Source of the DNA: Scolanthus callimorphus
Lineage: Eukaryota; Cnidaria; Anthozoa; Actiniaria; Edwardsiidae
DNA: 64,000 nucleotides
Assembly (NCBI GenBank): GCA_033964015.1
Contig: CM066915.1
Span: forward strand, 13,618,372-13,682,371
Direction of reading: 5' to 3'
Shown here: positions 45,816 to 56,670 of the stretch, one piece after another
How the letters are laid out: each line of letters opens with the position of its first letter
How positions within the stretch are numbered: the first letter of the stretch is position 1
Position numbers and translations under genes: made by a program
The notes under the pieces: model-generated
Databases searched by the model: none
What the model was told of the DNA's origin: nothing
What the model saw: only the letters and a program-made list of their open reading frames with translations

Positions 45816-46939
45816 TTGTTAGCTTTGCTCAGTTTGTTTTTAATATGCGTATCAAATCTGGCATCAGATTGAAATGTGACCCCTAAAAGTAGGAGTTCTC
45901 TACACTGAGGGATGCCAGCGGTAGGTGCTATGACAATGTCTGTGCAACCCCTCTTAAAAAATGTCAGTTCTTTACATTTACTGGGGTTACAAGACATGCT
46001 ATTGGCCTGTGTCCATTCTAAAAACGTATCTACATGTTCAGCGGATTGATCACAGCTCTTCCAGACAGGTGATATTATCGTAGAGTCGTCTGCATACTTG
46101 TATAAAAATGTGATATAGTTTTGAATAATTTCTAAGTCATTAAAAAATATATTGAACAAGTAAGGACCACTAACACTGCCTTGGCAAGTCCCCTTATTTA
46201 CACGCATCCATGACCCTTCAAAGGCGCGGTAAATTACTCGCTGTTGTCTATTTGCTAAGAAATCTAAGTACAAGTTTGTAATATATGGGCTAAGAGCGAG
46301 TTTCTTGAGTTTTTCTGCTAACAGAAAATGCCTAACAGAATCGAAGGCTTTGCTAAAGTCCATCGAATACATACGCACCGCCTTACAATCAGGGTGGTCT
46401 AGATATTTATAGACGGTATGCTGAATTGCAAGTAGCGCGTCTGTACAGTTCCCTCCCTCTCGGTACGCGAACTGGCTTGGGCTTAAATGCTCTTCTACGA
46501 TGTCTTTGGCTTGGCTTCTATATGTCACTTTCTCAAATGCGCGCGATATAATAGGTGTGATGTTTATACCGCGGAAATCATTGTCCTCTTTGGGGAGATC
46601 CACTTTCGGGAGAGGGCTAATATTTGCCCTTTTCCATGATCGAGGCCAAGTCTGCATAGAGATGCATAAGTTCCACAATGCCGTGACAACTAGCGTAAGA
46701 ATCTCGCTGTGCTCTTTCCAAATCCAAAAAGGAAGATTATCAGGTCCCACAGCAGTCCGCTTGATGTTTTTAAGAGCGTTCCAAACTTGCTGTTCGGTAA
46801 GTTTTGGGGTATCTACATCGACACCAACTGTAACTGGTATAGGCTTGGCGTAGTCGCTATCAGTACACAGAGATTTAAAGTAGTTGTTGAGCTGAGTCAA
46901 TCTCATGTCGTTCAATGCGATATTGTTGGTGTTAGTCAC
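45791..46939 (-). pseudogene. CR1-like LINE reverse transcriptase
   Basis: 382 codons: AVGPDNLPFWIWKEH, SWKRANISPLPKVD, FRGINITPIISRAFEKV, YSMDFSKAFDSV (motif A), GTCQGSVSGPYLFNIFFNDL (motif B), YKYADDSTII (intact YADD), PSKCKELTFF and LLLLGVTFQ. The methionine start is simply the truncation point. A one-frame shift at ~45800 separates it from the C-terminal part. Confidence 0.9.
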
Positions 46940-46947
46940 ACGACGTC

Positions 46948-47456
46948 AGAGGTGTTTTCAGCTTCCGGCAGTTCTGAGATAGCGCGCACTTTATCTGGAT
47001 CAGCGCTTATTCCGTTGGGACCCACGATATGGCCAAGGAACTTAATCTCTCCTTTCGAAAACTCACACTTCTTATCATTCAGTGTAATGCCGGCCACTTC
47101 TAGTCTGCGCAGTACATGCGATAGGCGCGTATCGTGCTCCATTTGCGTGGCGCCGTGCACTAAAATGTCATCTGCCTGACATAACACCCGTCAAGTCCAT
47201 CCAAAATTTGGGACATGCGCTTCTGAAAGTGTTCTGGCGCGCTGGAAATTCCAAATGGGAGTCTGTTAAAATAGAACCTCCCAAAGGGCGTGATGAATGT
47301 TGTGAGCTCTATCTGGCAAAAACCCGAGTTTGCGTCTAACTTGGTGAAAACGTGTGCGTGCGCGAGCTGTCCTAGAGTCTGATCTACTGCAGGAAGAGGG
47401 TGTTTTTCTCTCTGGACACTCTCATTCAGTTTAGTCAAGTCCACACATATGCGCAC
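46948..47456 (-). pseudogene. gypsy-2 reverse transcriptase, first half
   Basis: RICVDLTKLNESVQREKHPL, then FTKLDANSGFCQIEL (motif A, followed by a small in-frame deletion before TTFITPFG) and LPFGISSAPEHFQKRM. After a frameshift near 47180 comes CQADDILVHG (catalytic ADD). It is interrupted by the LINE after PEAENTSD. Confidence 0.87.
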
Positions 47457-47524
47457 TTTACCATTTTGTTTGGGTACTACAACCCTTCCTGCACACCACT
47501 CAGTGGGCTAATCAATCTTTGAGA

Positions 47525-48940
47525 TTACCCAAGGGATTCCATTCTTGCTAACTCTTGTTTCACTTTGTCAAGGAGGGGGAGGGGTACACGCCTGGGTGTG
47601 GTCAGTGTATAGGGTCGCGCGTCTGCTTTCAACTTTATTGTATACTCAGGACACTTGAGTTTTCCCAGCCCATGAAACAACTTTGGGAACTGCTGTTCAT
47701 ATTTATGACCGCTTGTCACGTGATCTACTTTCTGAACAATTTTCAGCGACTCTATAGCAGGGCGTCCCAGTAATGCGTGCTGCAGACCCTCAACAACATA
47801 AATTTCTTGTCTGCATGATCTGGTACCGGTGGAAATGTTAGTAGAGAAACAGCCTTTGACTTTAAGTTTATTTTTACCTGGGCCATACAAGTTTCTGTCA
47901 GACACCTCAAGAGGGTAGTTTCCCATTTGTAGGTACACTTTTTCTGGAATTACGGTCACATCCGCCCCTGTGTCTATCTTAAACTTCACTGTGACCCCAC
48001 CCACATTGAGCTCGGTAACCCAGGGACCATCACTGTTATCTTTAATTATCTCCCCCATACTACCAGTAGTGAGTTCTCCAAGAAAGTCATAGTCGTCATC
48101 ACTATCATATTCATTCTGAACCTCAGAGATTTCTGGTTTAGACATACACACGGCCGCGAAGTGTCCAATTTTGTGACATTTATGACACTCCGCCTCCGTT
48201 ACCTTACACACTTTCCTGGAGTGGTTTGGAGATTTTCCACATCTCTGACAACGGTCTGGGGTTGGGTTAGATTTATTTTGTTGACCCTGGTTAGATTTAT
48301 TTTTGCCCTTATTTTTCTGTGGGGAATTAGACTTGAACTTCTCTTTCCTGGGACTGTTACCCTTTCTCCCGGCTAGGAAATCAACTTTGGACCCTTCACC
48401 CGTGGAGCCCCCCCTCAGTTCGTGCTGTTGCTTTTTCACGGCTTCACTTTGGCGAGCCTGTATTGTGGCTTTGTCGAGTGTCAAATCAGGATCAAGCTGC
48501 AATTTCTCTGATAACTTTGCATCTATAAGACCTACAACGAGCCTATCTCTTATCATTTCTTCGACTAGGGCTCCATAATTGCAATGCTCCGCTAATTTGT
48601 TAAGAGCCGTCAAGAACTCATCGACCGTTTCGCCCTCTTCTTGGACCCTACGATTGAATTTCGCTCGTTCAAAAATAACATTCTTTCTAATCACAAAATA
48701 CTCTTCGAACTTCTTTTTCACAACATTGTACTTGCTACTTTCAGCCTCGCTCAGGCGGAAGGACGCTAAGATGTCTTCGCTCTTCTCACCAAGGCAATAT
48801 ATGAACGTGTTTACCTGAGCAGCGTTGTTTTTCTCGACTAAACCTGAAGCTTGTCGGTACCTCTCGAATCTTCGGATCCACTGCGGCCATTCTTCCGCTT
48901 TGAATGAGAATTTTTCCGGTGCTTTTACTGTGAAAGACAT
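47525..48940 (-). CDS. gag: gypsy-2 Gag-protease
   Basis: Uninterrupted ~470-codon frame; I take the methionine at 48940 (MSFTVKAPEKF), ~20 bases inside the 5' LTR. Capsid-like region (EEWPQWIRRFERYRQASGL, VDEFLTALNKLAEHC), a lysine/asparagine/glutamine-rich linker, and two zinc knuckles (CQRCGKSPNHSRKVC and CHKCHKIGHFAAVC) near residues 240-275. A retropepsin follows with FKIDTGADVTVI (intact DTG) and HALLGRPAIESL. The frame runs into the RT start and stops at 47525. It is better preserved than gypsy-1. Confidence 0.9.
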   Translation of the reverse strand: MSFTVKAPEKFSFKAEEWPQWIRRFERYRQASGLVEKNNAAQVNTFIYCLGEKSEDILASFRLSEAESSKYNVVKKKFEEYFVIRKNVIFERAKFNRRVQEEGETVDEFLTALNKLAEHCNYGALVEEMIRDRLVVGLIDAKLSEKLQLDPDLTLDKATIQARQSEAVKKQQHELRGGSTGEGSKVDFLAGRKGNSPRKEKFKSNSPQKNKGKNKSNQGQQNKSNPTPDRCQRCGKSPNHSRKVCKVTEAECHKCHKIGHFAAVCMSKPEISEVQNEYDSDDDYDFLGELTTGSMGEIIKDNSDGPWVTELNVGGVTVKFKIDTGADVTVIPEKVYLQMGNYPLEVSDRNLYGPGKNKLKVKGCFSTNISTGTRSCRQEIYVVEGLQHALLGRPAIESLKIVQKVDHVTSGHKYEQQFPKLFHGLGKLKCPEYTIKLKADARPYTLTTPRRVPLPLLDKVKQELARMESLG

Positions 48941-48959
48941 ATCCCACTTCTGGACACCA

Positions 48960-49082
48960 TGTAGTGTTGTACTGGCTAAATATCTGCTCAATAAACACCA
49001 AGAAACACTAGTAAAGCTCCGGGTCTCTATTCAAGATCCAACTCGGTTACAATCAGTCACATGTCTCTTATCGCTATGCGTC
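48960..49082 (-). repeat. gypsy-2 5' LTR, truncated
   Basis: Matches 43076-43198 almost exactly; homology ends at gctatgcgt, after which unrelated sequence begins. Confidence 0.9.
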
Positions 49083-49199
49083 TGAAGCTAGAAGTGCGCT
49101 AGAAGTCTGTATTGCAGGCACAACTCAGGGAAAACCACTCGCGAATATCACGAATTGGTATTCAAATGGCGCGTGTTATTTTTGTTTTCAGTTTTCTTG

Positions 49200-50824
49200 T
49201 TGTGTTTTTGCGCTAGTCAGAATGTGGAAAGGATAAAATAAATTGTGCAGTATGCAAGAAAGCAATATCCTTGTGTCAGTATAAATCTAGCAGACCAGCT
49301 GCCTCGTATATCGCAGATATATTATCAGATTTACCGCATTCCCGTGGATGACGGTGCGAGGATTTGTGGAAACTGTAGGGCAGCTTTGTCTAAACCAAGA
49401 AGCTCGGGCCAGCCATTTAAGGTAAGTAGCTGCAACGTTATTATCGCGCCAGCAGGGTAGCATTGCATATTGTTTTACACGTTTCTATCTTATGTACTTA
49501 TGTGCGTATAGGAAAGTATCTTAACGCGTAGCCAGGTAGACCTGCTAAAACGTGTTCTAGGAAGCCAAGTGAAGGCAAGGAAGCCCGTTCACATGATGTC
49601 AGCACACAGACCAAAGAAAATGTATTATCGTTGACGTCCTGGAGGGTGGAGGATACCTGCTTTGGAGAGATTCTTCGTGGTCCTTGTGGTCAAGCATTGT
49701 TCCCGCCTGGATTGTATGAAGACGTGGAAGACAGGATCCTGCAGCTTTCCAAACGTATGTCTTACATTTACAAAGCATGCAGATCAAGTCAAATAAAGCC
49801 CAGACAGACGGACACAGTTTCACTTTGAAGTTGCTTTATTTTGCCCTAAAATATTATGTTTAACAAACAAACTGACAGACACACACAGTAGACTCAACAA
49901 TACACAGATAGACACACACACTGATCATTAATAATTACTATAAGCCATTAAATGGTTTACAACAGTCATTCAGATTTACTCCTATTATTTTGCAGGATGT
50001 GACGTGTCTAAGGAGCTGAACATTTTAAAAATCTACATGTACCAAGACTTCACTACCTTGGGAAAGCCTCCTGTCATGACCCTGATGAATTCGAAATGCT
50101 GTGTAAAAGAGCCGGAGCAAACACTACCTTTCCTACAATTTTAAATGCCATGACTGGAGAATTCTCACTAATCGAAAACGGAAGCTCTGCTATGGACTCA
50201 GTCAAGTTTGTATCTGGCTTCAAACAGATCAGGCTATTTTTCTGAAAATGCCAATCTAAATAAGGAGTGTCTTGAGACTGAAAGGCCTACTCGGTAACTC
50301 CTGCAGTCGAAGTAAAATAGATCAGATTATGACAGACATGGCTAAAAAGGCCCCAGATGGCCTCAACACTGTCATTGAAAAGGCAATAACAAATGATTGG
50401 CAGCTCGTCCTTGTTGTGGATGACTTCACTTCAGTACACACATTACGATGACCAACATCTGACATCTGACATTGTGCACTATAATCATTAACGTTTTCAA
50501 GAATATACAAGCTATACCTTCCTGTCCGGTAAAATCATATCTTAACCCTACACCTCTTGTGTAAATACTGTCTCTGGTCTTGCAACTATGTACAGACTGA
50601 CACTTATGCAACAGCAATGCCCCCATGGATCCAGGATACCTTTTTTTAGTTCAGAATTTGAAAGGCATCGGATCACTGCTCACGAGTACTGTGACAATGA
50701 TTCCATCAGAACAATGCAGCTTATGGTTGACGTTCATCTAGTGAATTTTGTCCAATTAACACTTAAAAGCAAAGAGGATGATTTTGATGCTGCATTTGAT
50801 GTTTTGTTGAGCACAAAACTATAA
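49200..50824 (+). pseudogene. broken multi-exon gene of unknown family
   Basis: Coding-like pieces on one strand: INCAVCKKAISLCQYKSSRP (two CxxC-type cysteines) with a frame change to IPVDDGARICGNCRAALSK, ending at a good gtaagt donor (after 49421). Then SLTSWRVEDTCFGEILRGPC (49600-49755), DEFEMLCKRAGANTTFPTIL (about 50080-50150), KIDQIMTDMAKKAPDGLNTV and WQLVLVVDDFTSVHT (50310-50440), and finally the frame 50588-50824. Shifts and stops lie between pieces. It resembles dispersed cnidarian gene families that I cannot name; it may be a retroposed or transposon-derived gene. Confidence 0.45.
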
Positions 50825-51174
50825 CAATACTTTGCAAAGTACCTTACTCCCCAGCCTGGAGACTGGCCAGCACAGTTTTACTCCCGTCAAATAATCTAAT
50901 ATATAGATTTAGGCACTGCCTAAAAGCGGAACCCACATAACAACAATACACACAACTTCAGCATTTATTGAACTCTAAATATCTCATTGACATTGTATTT
51001 TACACTTTTTAATACTTGAAAATGTCAGTCTGGGAAAAGGTGACCCTGTAGTGCCTGAAAATTTAATAAAACCATAAACAACAAATTACAATTCACCACA
51101 TTTAAAAAAACTTGTGATTGAAAAAAATATATATTTCACATTTGTTTTTTCATACTCCTCCCAAAACTTTATCA

Positions 51175-51640
51175 CAGGCCCATAGCCAGGGAGGGTTCCG
51201 TGGGTGCGCAAGCATCCCCCACGCGACAAGGTCCACATTTGAACAAACTGTTTTAGTGACTAAATAGACCAAATCGGCTAACGGTGTTTACATCTTGTTG
51301 CCACCCAATTCGGGTCATGTGATGATTCCTTTGGGTGGATACTTTTGTTAGTTCTCCACATGTGCTCGTGCAATCGGTCAAGTGAGAAAATTGGACAATT
51401 GTAACCACCCAAGGGAATCATTACATGATCTGAATTGGGTGGTAACAAGATGTAAACACCGTTAGCCAATTTGGTCTATGGGCCAAACAGAAGACTGTGG
51501 TCACTTTGGCATACAGCCAGTTTCGTATATGGTACTTCCTTTTTCTAGTGAATTTTGACTAGTGGTTAATAAATTCATACCACGTTGGTCCGCTTTTTCT
51601 ATATTAGCACCCCCCACAAAAATCCCTGGCTACGGGCCTG
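51175..51640. mobile_element. hAT-type MITE, 5-bp TSD
   Basis: Inverted ends caggcccatagccaggg and ccctggctacgggcctg are flanked by tatca at 51170-51174 and 51641-51645. It contains a smaller nested MITE. Confidence 0.8.
51267..51476. mobile_element. nested Tc1/mariner-type MITE, TA TSD
   Basis: About 95-bp inverted arms from gaccaaatcggctaacggtg inward and tagccaatttggtc outward, flanked by ta on both sides (51265-51266, 51477-51478). Confidence 0.8.
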
Positions 51641-51649
51641 TATCAAGAC

Positions 51650-54350
51650 CAATTTTGATATATTTAAGTTCTTACTTCAGTGCAAGATTCAGGGAAATAA
51701 AAAACAAAAGAGCTCAAATATCAACAATGAAAACTCAATAATATATTTCCTTTATTTTCTCAGTCCCCTCAGCCTTTTTCAAGTTATAATTACTGAGACA
51801 GAGTTAATCTTTCAATGAGATTACAAAAACAGTATGATACTTTTTTCAATAATTTAAAATTTTGAAACAGTAACTCACAATGCACATTATTTTTATTGGT
51901 GCCTCGTTCATCTTATATGCTGTGATTAGTGGTGTGCGGTTGTCACAACATTTTGAAGTTTGTCACCTCCATAATGATTGTGAAAATGTTCATGCGTCTG
52001 ACAAAAAAAAAGACAATATGCAAACAACTTTGCTAGCTAAAGACTGGGAAGGAAACCTCTGCTTTGGGTAGATGTTCACACCAGTGTTGTCCCAAAAACC
52101 ACTCCAAAAACAAAATATGGTGACAATTTCTTTTTAAACACCTTTGTTTCATGTCACTTACATAAACAAATAATTCCTTTGTTTTGCGCCATATATAAAA
52201 GACCAAACACCAAAAGCAACCTTTTTATTAAGTAGGTGTATAAAGGGCAGTAACTTTCACTATATCAAAGGGTTGAAATTTTGTTTAAAAAAGTTTTTTT
52301 TATTGCAGTATAGAATAATGTTTTCATATTGTGCTATATTTTTGAGATAATTTAACAGACATATTATGCAAAATTATAAAAAAGAGGTGCCTTTTTCTCA
52401 ATTAAGTATATAAAAGGAAAGGGGTAATTTTTTCCTAATTTACTATATAAAAGTCAGGATTCAGAGTCAGGATGGGAGCATCCAGTAGAAAATGCTATCA
52501 AGTGCCTCCATCCCCCTGGGTTGAATGACTGAGTTAATAATGATTTGATTTTCTTTATTTATTTGTGCACGGCACCACAAAAATGTTTTCTGTCCATTGC
52601 CTACCGCCATGTCTGGTATGGGAAATAAAAGAATGCACTCGCCCTTCTTTCTCACCCTGAAGAGGTCCTCCATTGTTGGGTATGAATCTTATCAGGAATT
52701 ACACATTTTTTTACCCCTGTCAAAATTCTTCTGCATTTTGCTAAAAAAAGAATTATTTTTTACCTGGTTTAGGCCAACAGGCTGACTACAATTTTTGTGC
52801 TCACCCCGGCCAGGGCCTGAATGCTTTTCAAAACCCAAGATGCTGGCTAATCAGTGAATGGACTGGGTTATGATAAAAAAAAAACACCCAAGAGCATCCT
52901 GTATGTACATGTACCAGTCTAATTGCATGAATACGCTCAGTCCCAAAATTAAGGGTCTGCTATAATGGGTGCATGAATTTCAGATGTCCATGAAGAAAAT
53001 GATAGAGTGGCCACGTGTGGTATAATGAACCTGAGACACAGAACAGTAGTACAATGAAGCTGAAACACAGAACAGTATCACATTACAAAATGTGACTTGT
53101 GAATTTGATCAGGATTTCTTTAAGGCTGATTAACACCATGAGCATTTAAAAGAATAATGTCAAGTAAGGTAAGTGAATAACTGCAGCAATGTTATGCAAA
53201 TGGGAAATAACATTATACTGGTGTAAATGAATTATTTCATAATTATGGTAGTGTGAACATTACATATTCCAAGTGTGAACCAACCCTAGTGTAATGGCCA
53301 CCATAAAAATAATTCCATAACCCCATCACAGAGGGAATGCACTCAAATACCCCCCCCCCCCCCGCAGAATTTAAAAAGGTTTAAATTTAGTCATTTATTA
53401 TTACTAGTAACTGAGGTAGCTCGTTATTCATTTGGTTTAACTGTGAAAGGCCCTTTACAATATTTACTGGGAAATACGCCACTCGTAGATCTCATACGAA
53501 GCTACATCCGGGACCTAAGTGACATATATTCCATATCCTCACTAGTGAGGATATCGGTCAAAACAAAAGTGCTTGGAAATCAATTTGGAATAATTGTTTC
53601 TGGTTTGTCTATATAATAAAAAGATATGCGATCATTCATAAAATATTGTTCTTCAGCACTCGAAAATAAAACTCATATCTTCGCACCACCATGTAATATC
53701 CACTATTTCTCTAAAAATTGTGAAAATTATGAGCAAAAATCACTTCAAAACACTTAATTACTCATCCCCAAACGTAGTTCAGGTATTAAATATCCTTAAC
53801 ATGGTTTGAATCTCTGAATGAAAAACATTTTACAGGATAGCTTAGTTGACATGGTCGCACAGTAACACAAAATTACAGGTGGTCACAGAAAATTCACTGG
53901 AGTTTGGTTCAAAGCCAAAATCCCAAACATGCTAGATTTTAAAGAGCAGTCAACCAGCCAATGTAACAACAGAATAAATAAATAAGCCATGTACCCTCCC
54001 CCTACGTCAGTGAACTAATAGGTGATTATTACTGAGACGTCATTGTTTACAGTTACTCAGCAATATACATCACGGAAATTTTTTGGCATGGCTCGGATAA
54101 AAATGGTTCTGTATGGTACTTCCTCGCCACGTATAGTCCCAGCACAGATTAAATTTTCTGTCGGGCTCTGACAAAATGCAGTACGGCAAAGCCATTTACA
54201 CAGCGCTAAGACCCAAGCCTGCGCCACTTTTTATCCGAGAGCAGTGCCAAAAATTCCCTGTCTAGTAAATGTAGACTTTAGGCTGAATTTAGCTCGCCTG
54301 TTTTCTCTAAACTAGGATTCAAAATGTGCAACAGTACCTATAAGCTATAT
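51650..54350. other. no recognisable gene
   Basis: AT-rich intergenic sequence with a C run at 53350 and no frame over 85 codons. Nothing structural was identified. Confidence 0.45.
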
Positions 54351-54357
54351 TGTATCG

Positions 54358-54453
54358 TATGCACTGTAATAGATACACATATGACGTCACAGAATGTCAT
54401 GAACAAAAAGTATGCATCGAGATGCATCTTCTGTGTATCTATTACAGTGCATA
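54358..54453. repeat. inverted repeat with 22-bp arms
   Basis: tatgcactgtaatagataca and tgtatctattacagtgcata are perfect inverted copies separated by ~50 bases. Possibly a tiny MITE or a cruciform. Confidence 0.85.
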
Positions 54454-54641
54454 CGCACAAAAACGAGATATTTGTTTTATACGACAACAAACAGGGATTT
54501 TTGTCAACTGTGTATCTGTACTCTTATAGCAACATGGCTCTCGACCAATCAGAGCACGTGATTTACTAGTGTTGTTGTATAAATCTAATTAGTAGAAACC
54601 CACTTGCATACTATCAAGAATCCTGAAATTTGATTGGCTCA

Positions 54642-54918
54642 CAATCTTGGACAAACTGTCTTGGCAATTTCCCCAAAAAATGACCGAAATGACGTTTCAC
54701 TCCTGTCCATGCGTGATTTGTACCCCTCCCCCACCCCCCCTATAGTCAATGTTGCTTGGGTCCGTAGACAGATGATCTAGAAGTTCCTCAACATTGATTT
54801 GGGGGAGGGGGGGGGGGGGGGGGGGGAGCGAGAATTGGCATTATCCGTATGTATTTCAGCATACCCACTGATTTCTGCACAAAACTCAAAATTTTGCCAA
54901 CAATTTTGTCCAAGATTG
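54642..54918. mobile_element. MITE copy A
   Basis: Inverted ends caatcttggacaaa and tttgtccaagattg (the latter as ...acaattttgtccaagattg). The interior has gtttcactcctgtccatgcg and a long G run. Direct copy B lies at 58349-58613. Confidence 0.82.
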
Positions 54919-55205
54919 TCTGGGGGCAAAGGTGCACCCCTTTCTCTTAGCGAAATGATTTAAGGAGAACCGGTTGTGTCTTGTTGTTTTGTTGTATATT
55001 GAATACAGTAGACTTGTTTTCCTATTTTCAAGCAGGTTTTTTAATGCATTGAAGGCCTTATTTATTTCGAAAAAGATGACTTTCATAACTTAAAAACGTG
55101 GGACATGCTTTGTTTCGAAATTCACATGTTTGGGAAGCCTGTGCCTATGGACACTGCCCTTGACTGGACGCGCCTTGTTTATCGCTGCAATCCAGTTTTG
55201 TAAAC

Positions 55206-56615
55206 ATGGAGTTGTTGCACGAGTACGATTCTGATTCGGAAAAGTCTTCTGCTAGTAGTGAGAATCCTGGATTGCTTCCAGACGAGATAAGATCTGTTTA
55301 TTTGGTTACATATAGCCAAGTAGATAAAGATAAAGTAAAAAACCGACGCGATTTTGCAAACATGCTGGTTGAGTCGTTCGAGCATGGCGGGGGCAAAGTC
55401 ATTCAATGGTGTTGCTCTGAAGAAGAACACAAGCAAGGAGGGATTCATTTTCATGTTTCCATAAAGCTGAAAGGAGTCAGGCGTTGGAAATGTTCAAAAG
55501 ATTATCTGAAGGAGAAATATGGAATAGTGGTAAATTATTCAAGTCGGGATTACTGTAACTACTATAGTGCCTGGCGCTATGTCACTAAAACTGATCTAGA
55601 CTACGAACAAAGCAAAGGACACCCTGATCTTACGAACTTTCATGAGCCGAGAACTACTAGGGCCAGTAAAAAGGTGAGAGAAAACAGAAATAAAAGGGGT
55701 CGTGCTAAAAATTCTGATAAAAAGGAAGGAGAAAGTGGGTCTAGTAAGAAAACCAAGAGAAAACGACTTTCTGTCTTACAAGTATCAGAAGTGCTGTTGA
55801 GTAAAAATATAAAAGCTTTGACGGGATTGGAGGCACTTGCTTACAAACAAAAGTCTGAGGGAAAAGAAGACCTCATGGAGTTTATACTTAACAGGTCACG
55901 GAAGACGGTTGAAGAAATTATTGATACAACCTGGGAGATTAAAGGGGCGGGCGAAAAACTGGAGCGAGCGAGAAAAACGCGCATGGAAATACTACAAGAC
56001 GCAAAACAATTGGACTGCACGTGTGATAGCGAAAGGGACTGGTTTAACTGCGCCAAGGAAGTACTTGAAAGTAATGATATTGAATTGAATGGCTTTGCTG
56101 AAGCTATAAAGAATTTGCTTTTGAAAGGCCGCGGTAAATACAGGAACATCATGATTACTGGACCAGCGAACTGTGCAAAGACTTTTATCCTAAAACCGCT
56201 TACTCTGATTTTTAACACTTTTACTAACCCTGCCTCGGGCAGCTTTGCCTGGGTAGGGGTTCAGGATAAGGAGTGCATTTTCCTAAATGATTTCCGCTGG
56301 AGTGCCCAGATGATTCCCTGGCACGATTTACTGCTTTTATTGGAAGGAGATGTAGTTCATTTGCCAGCACCGAAAACACACTTTAGTCACGATATCCAGC
56401 TCAGTGACGACACTCCGATATTTGCAACAACCAAGCGTCCACTTACATTTATTAAGAACGGAGTTGTGGATGATCGAGAGAGTGAAATGATGGCTGTCAG
56501 GTGGAGAACGTTCAACTTTAGAGCGCAGATTTCGGAGGCGAGGCAGCGCCGTGTAAACCCATGTTGTAGGTGCTTCGCGAGACTCCAAAAGACTCCGAAA
56601 ATATTCAAAGAGTAA
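55206..56615 (+). CDS. Rep-like protein: HUH endonuclease plus SF3 helicase
   Basis: 469 uninterrupted codons from ATG 55206. HUH endonuclease domain at the N-terminus: motif I YLVTYSQ (32-38), motif II HFH (81-83, the HUH metal site), motif III YVTK (125-128, nicking tyrosine). A basic linker (about 150-190) follows, then a superfamily 3 helicase domain with Walker A GPANCAKT (319-326) and a Walker B-like CIFLNDF (357-363); a later PIFATTK may be motif C. The C-terminus has a CCRCF cluster. HUH plus SF3 is the plan of rolling-circle/rolling-hairpin replication proteins (parvovirus NS1, CRESS-DNA Rep). I recall close relatives in cnidarian and other invertebrate genomes, so this may be an endogenised viral gene or the replicase of a transposon. 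The stop codon overlaps a donor-like gtaagt. All catalytic motifs look intact, unlike every neighbouring element. Confidence 0.85.
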   Translation: MELLHEYDSDSEKSSASSENPGLLPDEIRSVYLVTYSQVDKDKVKNRRDFANMLVESFEHGGGKVIQWCCSEEEHKQGGIHFHVSIKLKGVRRWKCSKDYLKEKYGIVVNYSSRDYCNYYSAWRYVTKTDLDYEQSKGHPDLTNFHEPRTTRASKKVRENRNKRGRAKNSDKKEGESGSSKKTKRKRLSVLQVSEVLLSKNIKALTGLEALAYKQKSEGKEDLMEFILNRSRKTVEEIIDTTWEIKGAGEKLERARKTRMEILQDAKQLDCTCDSERDWFNCAKEVLESNDIELNGFAEAIKNLLLKGRGKYRNIMITGPANCAKTFILKPLTLIFNTFTNPASGSFAWVGVQDKECIFLNDFRWSAQMIPWHDLLLLLEGDVVHLPAPKTHFSHDIQLSDDTPIFATTKRPLTFIKNGVVDDRESEMMAVRWRTFNFRAQISEARQRRVNPCCRCFARLQKTPKIFKE

Positions 56616-56670
56616 GTTTCCCTTATTTCTCGTGAGAACATAGCAACCTGACTTAGATTTTTCACATAGA

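Larger units (their letters stand above)
45274..46942 (-). mobile_element. 5'-truncated CR1-like LINE inside gypsy-2
   Basis: Flanked by acgtc at 45269-45273 and 46943-46947. The 3' end (low coordinates) carries a (tta)n tail on the minus strand after ggaaataaagacc. Only the RT and 3' region are present, so it is truncated at the 5' end, as usual for target-primed insertion. Confidence 0.88.
43076..49082 (-). mobile_element. Ty3/gypsy LTR retrotransposon 2, decayed
   Basis: Minus-strand element: 5' LTR 49082-48960 (its outer ~42 bases are missing), a primer-binding-site-like tggtgtccagaagtggga directly inside, Gag-Pro, RT, RNase H, integrase, a purine tract agaaaggggga, and 3' LTR 43240-43076. 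The LTRs agree closely over their shared 123 bp. Loss of the outer 5' LTR end removes any target duplication. A CR1-like LINE sits within pol. Confidence 0.92.
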
